Shown here: piece by piece, positions 62,728-64,000 of the stretch
How positions within the stretch are numbered: position 1 is the first letter of the stretch
Layout: each line of letters begins with the position of its first letter
Source: Rhexocercosporidium sp. MPI-PUGE-AT-0058
Lineage: Eukaryota; Ascomycota; Leotiomycetes; Helotiales
Reading direction: 5' to 3'
NCBI GenBank assembly: GCA_020746875.1
Contig: JAGTJL010000015.1
Location: 310,001-374,000 of the forward strand
DNA: 64,000 nucleotides
Made by a program: the position numbers and the translations under genes
The notes under the pieces: generated by a model
Told to the model about the DNA's origin: nothing
The model's input: the letters and a program-made list of their open reading frames with translations, nothing else
Databases searched by the model: none

Positions 62728-63712
62728 TTTGTTGATTGGGATGCTGGGTTAGCGTGAGACAGATTGCGGCTTTTGCAGAAGAAATGAGATTTGATGAATG
62801 GGCGCGCGTTATACGGATGCGCTTTGCTGTTGTTGAAGAAGGAGCGATCTACTTCCTGCCGTGGGAGGTTCTTGGATGGTATTTATGAAATAAATGCAAG
62901 GGTTGATAAGCTAGCCGAAGTAACACAAATTGGTTTACAAAAGTACCTATAATTACTGACAACCATTCACTCAAGTCAGACTCTAGGATACGGGTATTCA
63001 CGAGCACCGAATGGATAGGAATACCGTGAACAAGTCTGTTGATGTAAAGCTAGTCCCAGAACTTACTTGAAAATCCGGGATTAGGAATCGAACTCTGTCA
63101 AAGGTGGGTTCCTGCCTGAAATTTCCTTCAAAGGATATCACATCAAAAGAATTCCCCTACTGATGGTAATAAATTCTAGAAGTTCTGTCAATGCGTCAAC
63201 ATCCTTAGCTCTATGGTTGCGCCGGTATTCGCTTATTTAATACGTCATCTACGAGATGTCGTTCAAACAAAACGTAAATCGTAAGTCGCAATCTGGCATC
63301 AAAACGATCGACAATACATGAAAAGATAGAATTCAAATGTCTGCAAAGTTTCCAGTACATGTAGATGTTCAATTGCTATCTTTTTTAGTCTCGGAGTTTC
63401 CTTCCTAACTTTCCACAGAGGCTTTTGTTTACTTCTCGACGTGCACCTCGCTTAGTCTGGTAAAGTGGGCCGCTGACCTACTAACCCTCACTAGGTATTT
63501 GCTCTTGGAATAGCTAGCTAGCTTACCATTTCAGAGAAAAAGGCAGTCTAAATATAAAGACCATTTTCTATAAAGCCACACATCCTCCTCTTGATAAGTT
63601 TTCAAGTACTAACTCATCCACACCACTTTCAGCCCAATTTTCAACTTTAATACCTCTCTGCAATAGCAGCAGCAGCAGCAGATCTCCAAGATCTACCTCA
63701 ACAATACCAACA
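62728..63712. promoter_or_regulatory. Divergent region, UMP-CMP kinase (-) and metallophosphoesterase (+)
   Basis: About 985 bp between start codons. No conserved gene is seen. A TTCGATTCC-like motif on the minus strand near 63083-63093 has no complementary T-arm, so it is not a tRNA. A short (CAG)n run lies just before the metallophosphoesterase start. Confidence 0.5.
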
Positions 63713-64000
63713 ATGGCGGCCAGAACCATTCCCACGCGTATCATGATTATCTCCGACACGCACGAGCACGACCTCGACATAAGACACATGCCCCCTGCCG
63801 ACGTCCTCCTGCATACCGGCGACCTCACAAATTTCGGAGATCTCGACGCCCTCCGCGCAGGCATCAAGATGCTCGCCAGCATTCCCGCGAAATTGAAACT
63901 AGTAATTGCAGGCAACCACGACATATTACTTGATCCTTTTCGACGAGTGGAGAACATGACCGATGAAGAGTATGGCAGACATCACGCACTCGCTCTGCAG
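63713..64000 (+). CDS. Metallophosphoesterase, 5' part only
   Basis: Calcineurin-like metallophosphoesterase cut by the window end; 96 codons are visible, with no intron so far. Starts MAARTIPTRIMIISDTHEHD. Metal-binding motifs in order: SDTHEHD (the DxH block), LLHTGDLTNFGD (GDxxxxG block) and LVIAGNHDILLD (GNHD block). The arrangement fits the small cytosolic MPPED-like subgroup. The substrate is unknown. Confidence 0.85.
   Translation, partial: MAARTIPTRIMIISDTHEHDLDIRHMPPADVLLHTGDLTNFGDLDALRAGIKMLASIPAKLKLVIAGNHDILLDPFRRVENMTDEEYGRHHALALQ

Noticed and set aside
63075..63100. tRNA-like B box on the minus strand
   Set aside because: TTCGATTCC is present, but the flanking bases do not form a T-stem and no A box or acceptor stem was found.

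Overview
This window is nuclear DNA of a filamentous ascomycete (Pezizomycotina; a leotiomycete-type relative is my guess, but the sequence alone does not settle the class). The reasons are: short spliceosomal introns of about 50-165 nt with GTRNGY donors, CTAAC/CTGAC-like branch sites and AG acceptors; fungal-type families (Zn2Cys6 activator, rhodopsin-fold PTH11-like membrane protein, FES1, UPF0357); a TOM40 of Neurospora type; and ribosomal protein eL28, which budding yeast lacks. I rebuilt the exon structures by hand. Nearly every multi-exon model below closes in frame, and several give the exact length expected for the family (actin 375 aa, GSK3 394 aa, TOM7 52 aa).

Layout, left to right. 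0.5-10 kb: actin (-), the Hsp70 exchange factor FES1 (+), mitochondrial ribosomal protein uL5m/MRPL7 (-), and a ubiquitin-specific protease ending in a CaaX box (+). 11-18 kb: a cytochrome P450 (+), a 6-phosphofructo-2-kinase whose bisphosphatase domain lacks its catalytic histidine (-), and the mitochondrial translocase channel TOM40 (+). 18-34 kb: two long gene-poor stretches (5.5 kb and 9.5 kb) on either side of one PTH11-like membrane protein gene; the second leads into glycogen synthase kinase 3 (+). 37-43 kb: the cap-binding subunit CBP80 (+) and the U2 snRNP factor SF3b4/HSH49 (-), converging on a microsatellite-rich spacer. 43-45 kb: TOM7, a 52-aa protein split over five exons, and a mitochondrial folate/FAD-type carrier with a GC-AG intron. 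46-50 kb: a Zn2Cys6 regulator (-) divergent from an NmrA-like Rossmann protein (+). 50-57 kb: two possible very small divergent genes, TRAPP subunit TRS33 (+), malate dehydrogenase (-), eL28 (-) and a UPF0357 protein (+). 57-64 kb: a secreted HExxH metalloprotease (+), UMP-CMP kinase (-) and the 5' part of a metallophosphoesterase (+).

Most genes are conserved housekeeping genes, so this is mainly a core chromosomal segment. The accessory-looking genes are the P450, the PTH11-like protein, the Zn2Cys6/NmrA pair and the secreted metalloprotease. I found no convincing tRNA, rRNA, CRISPR array or transposon by eye. I see no clearly new multi-gene system. The most interesting points are the predicted prenylated deubiquitinase, the kinase-only PFK2, the step-type heat-shock element before FES1, the micro-exon TOM7 with an overlapping upstream ORF, the CCG-N7-CGG site beside the Zn2Cys6 gene, and the two candidate micro-genes at 50.3-51.3 kb.
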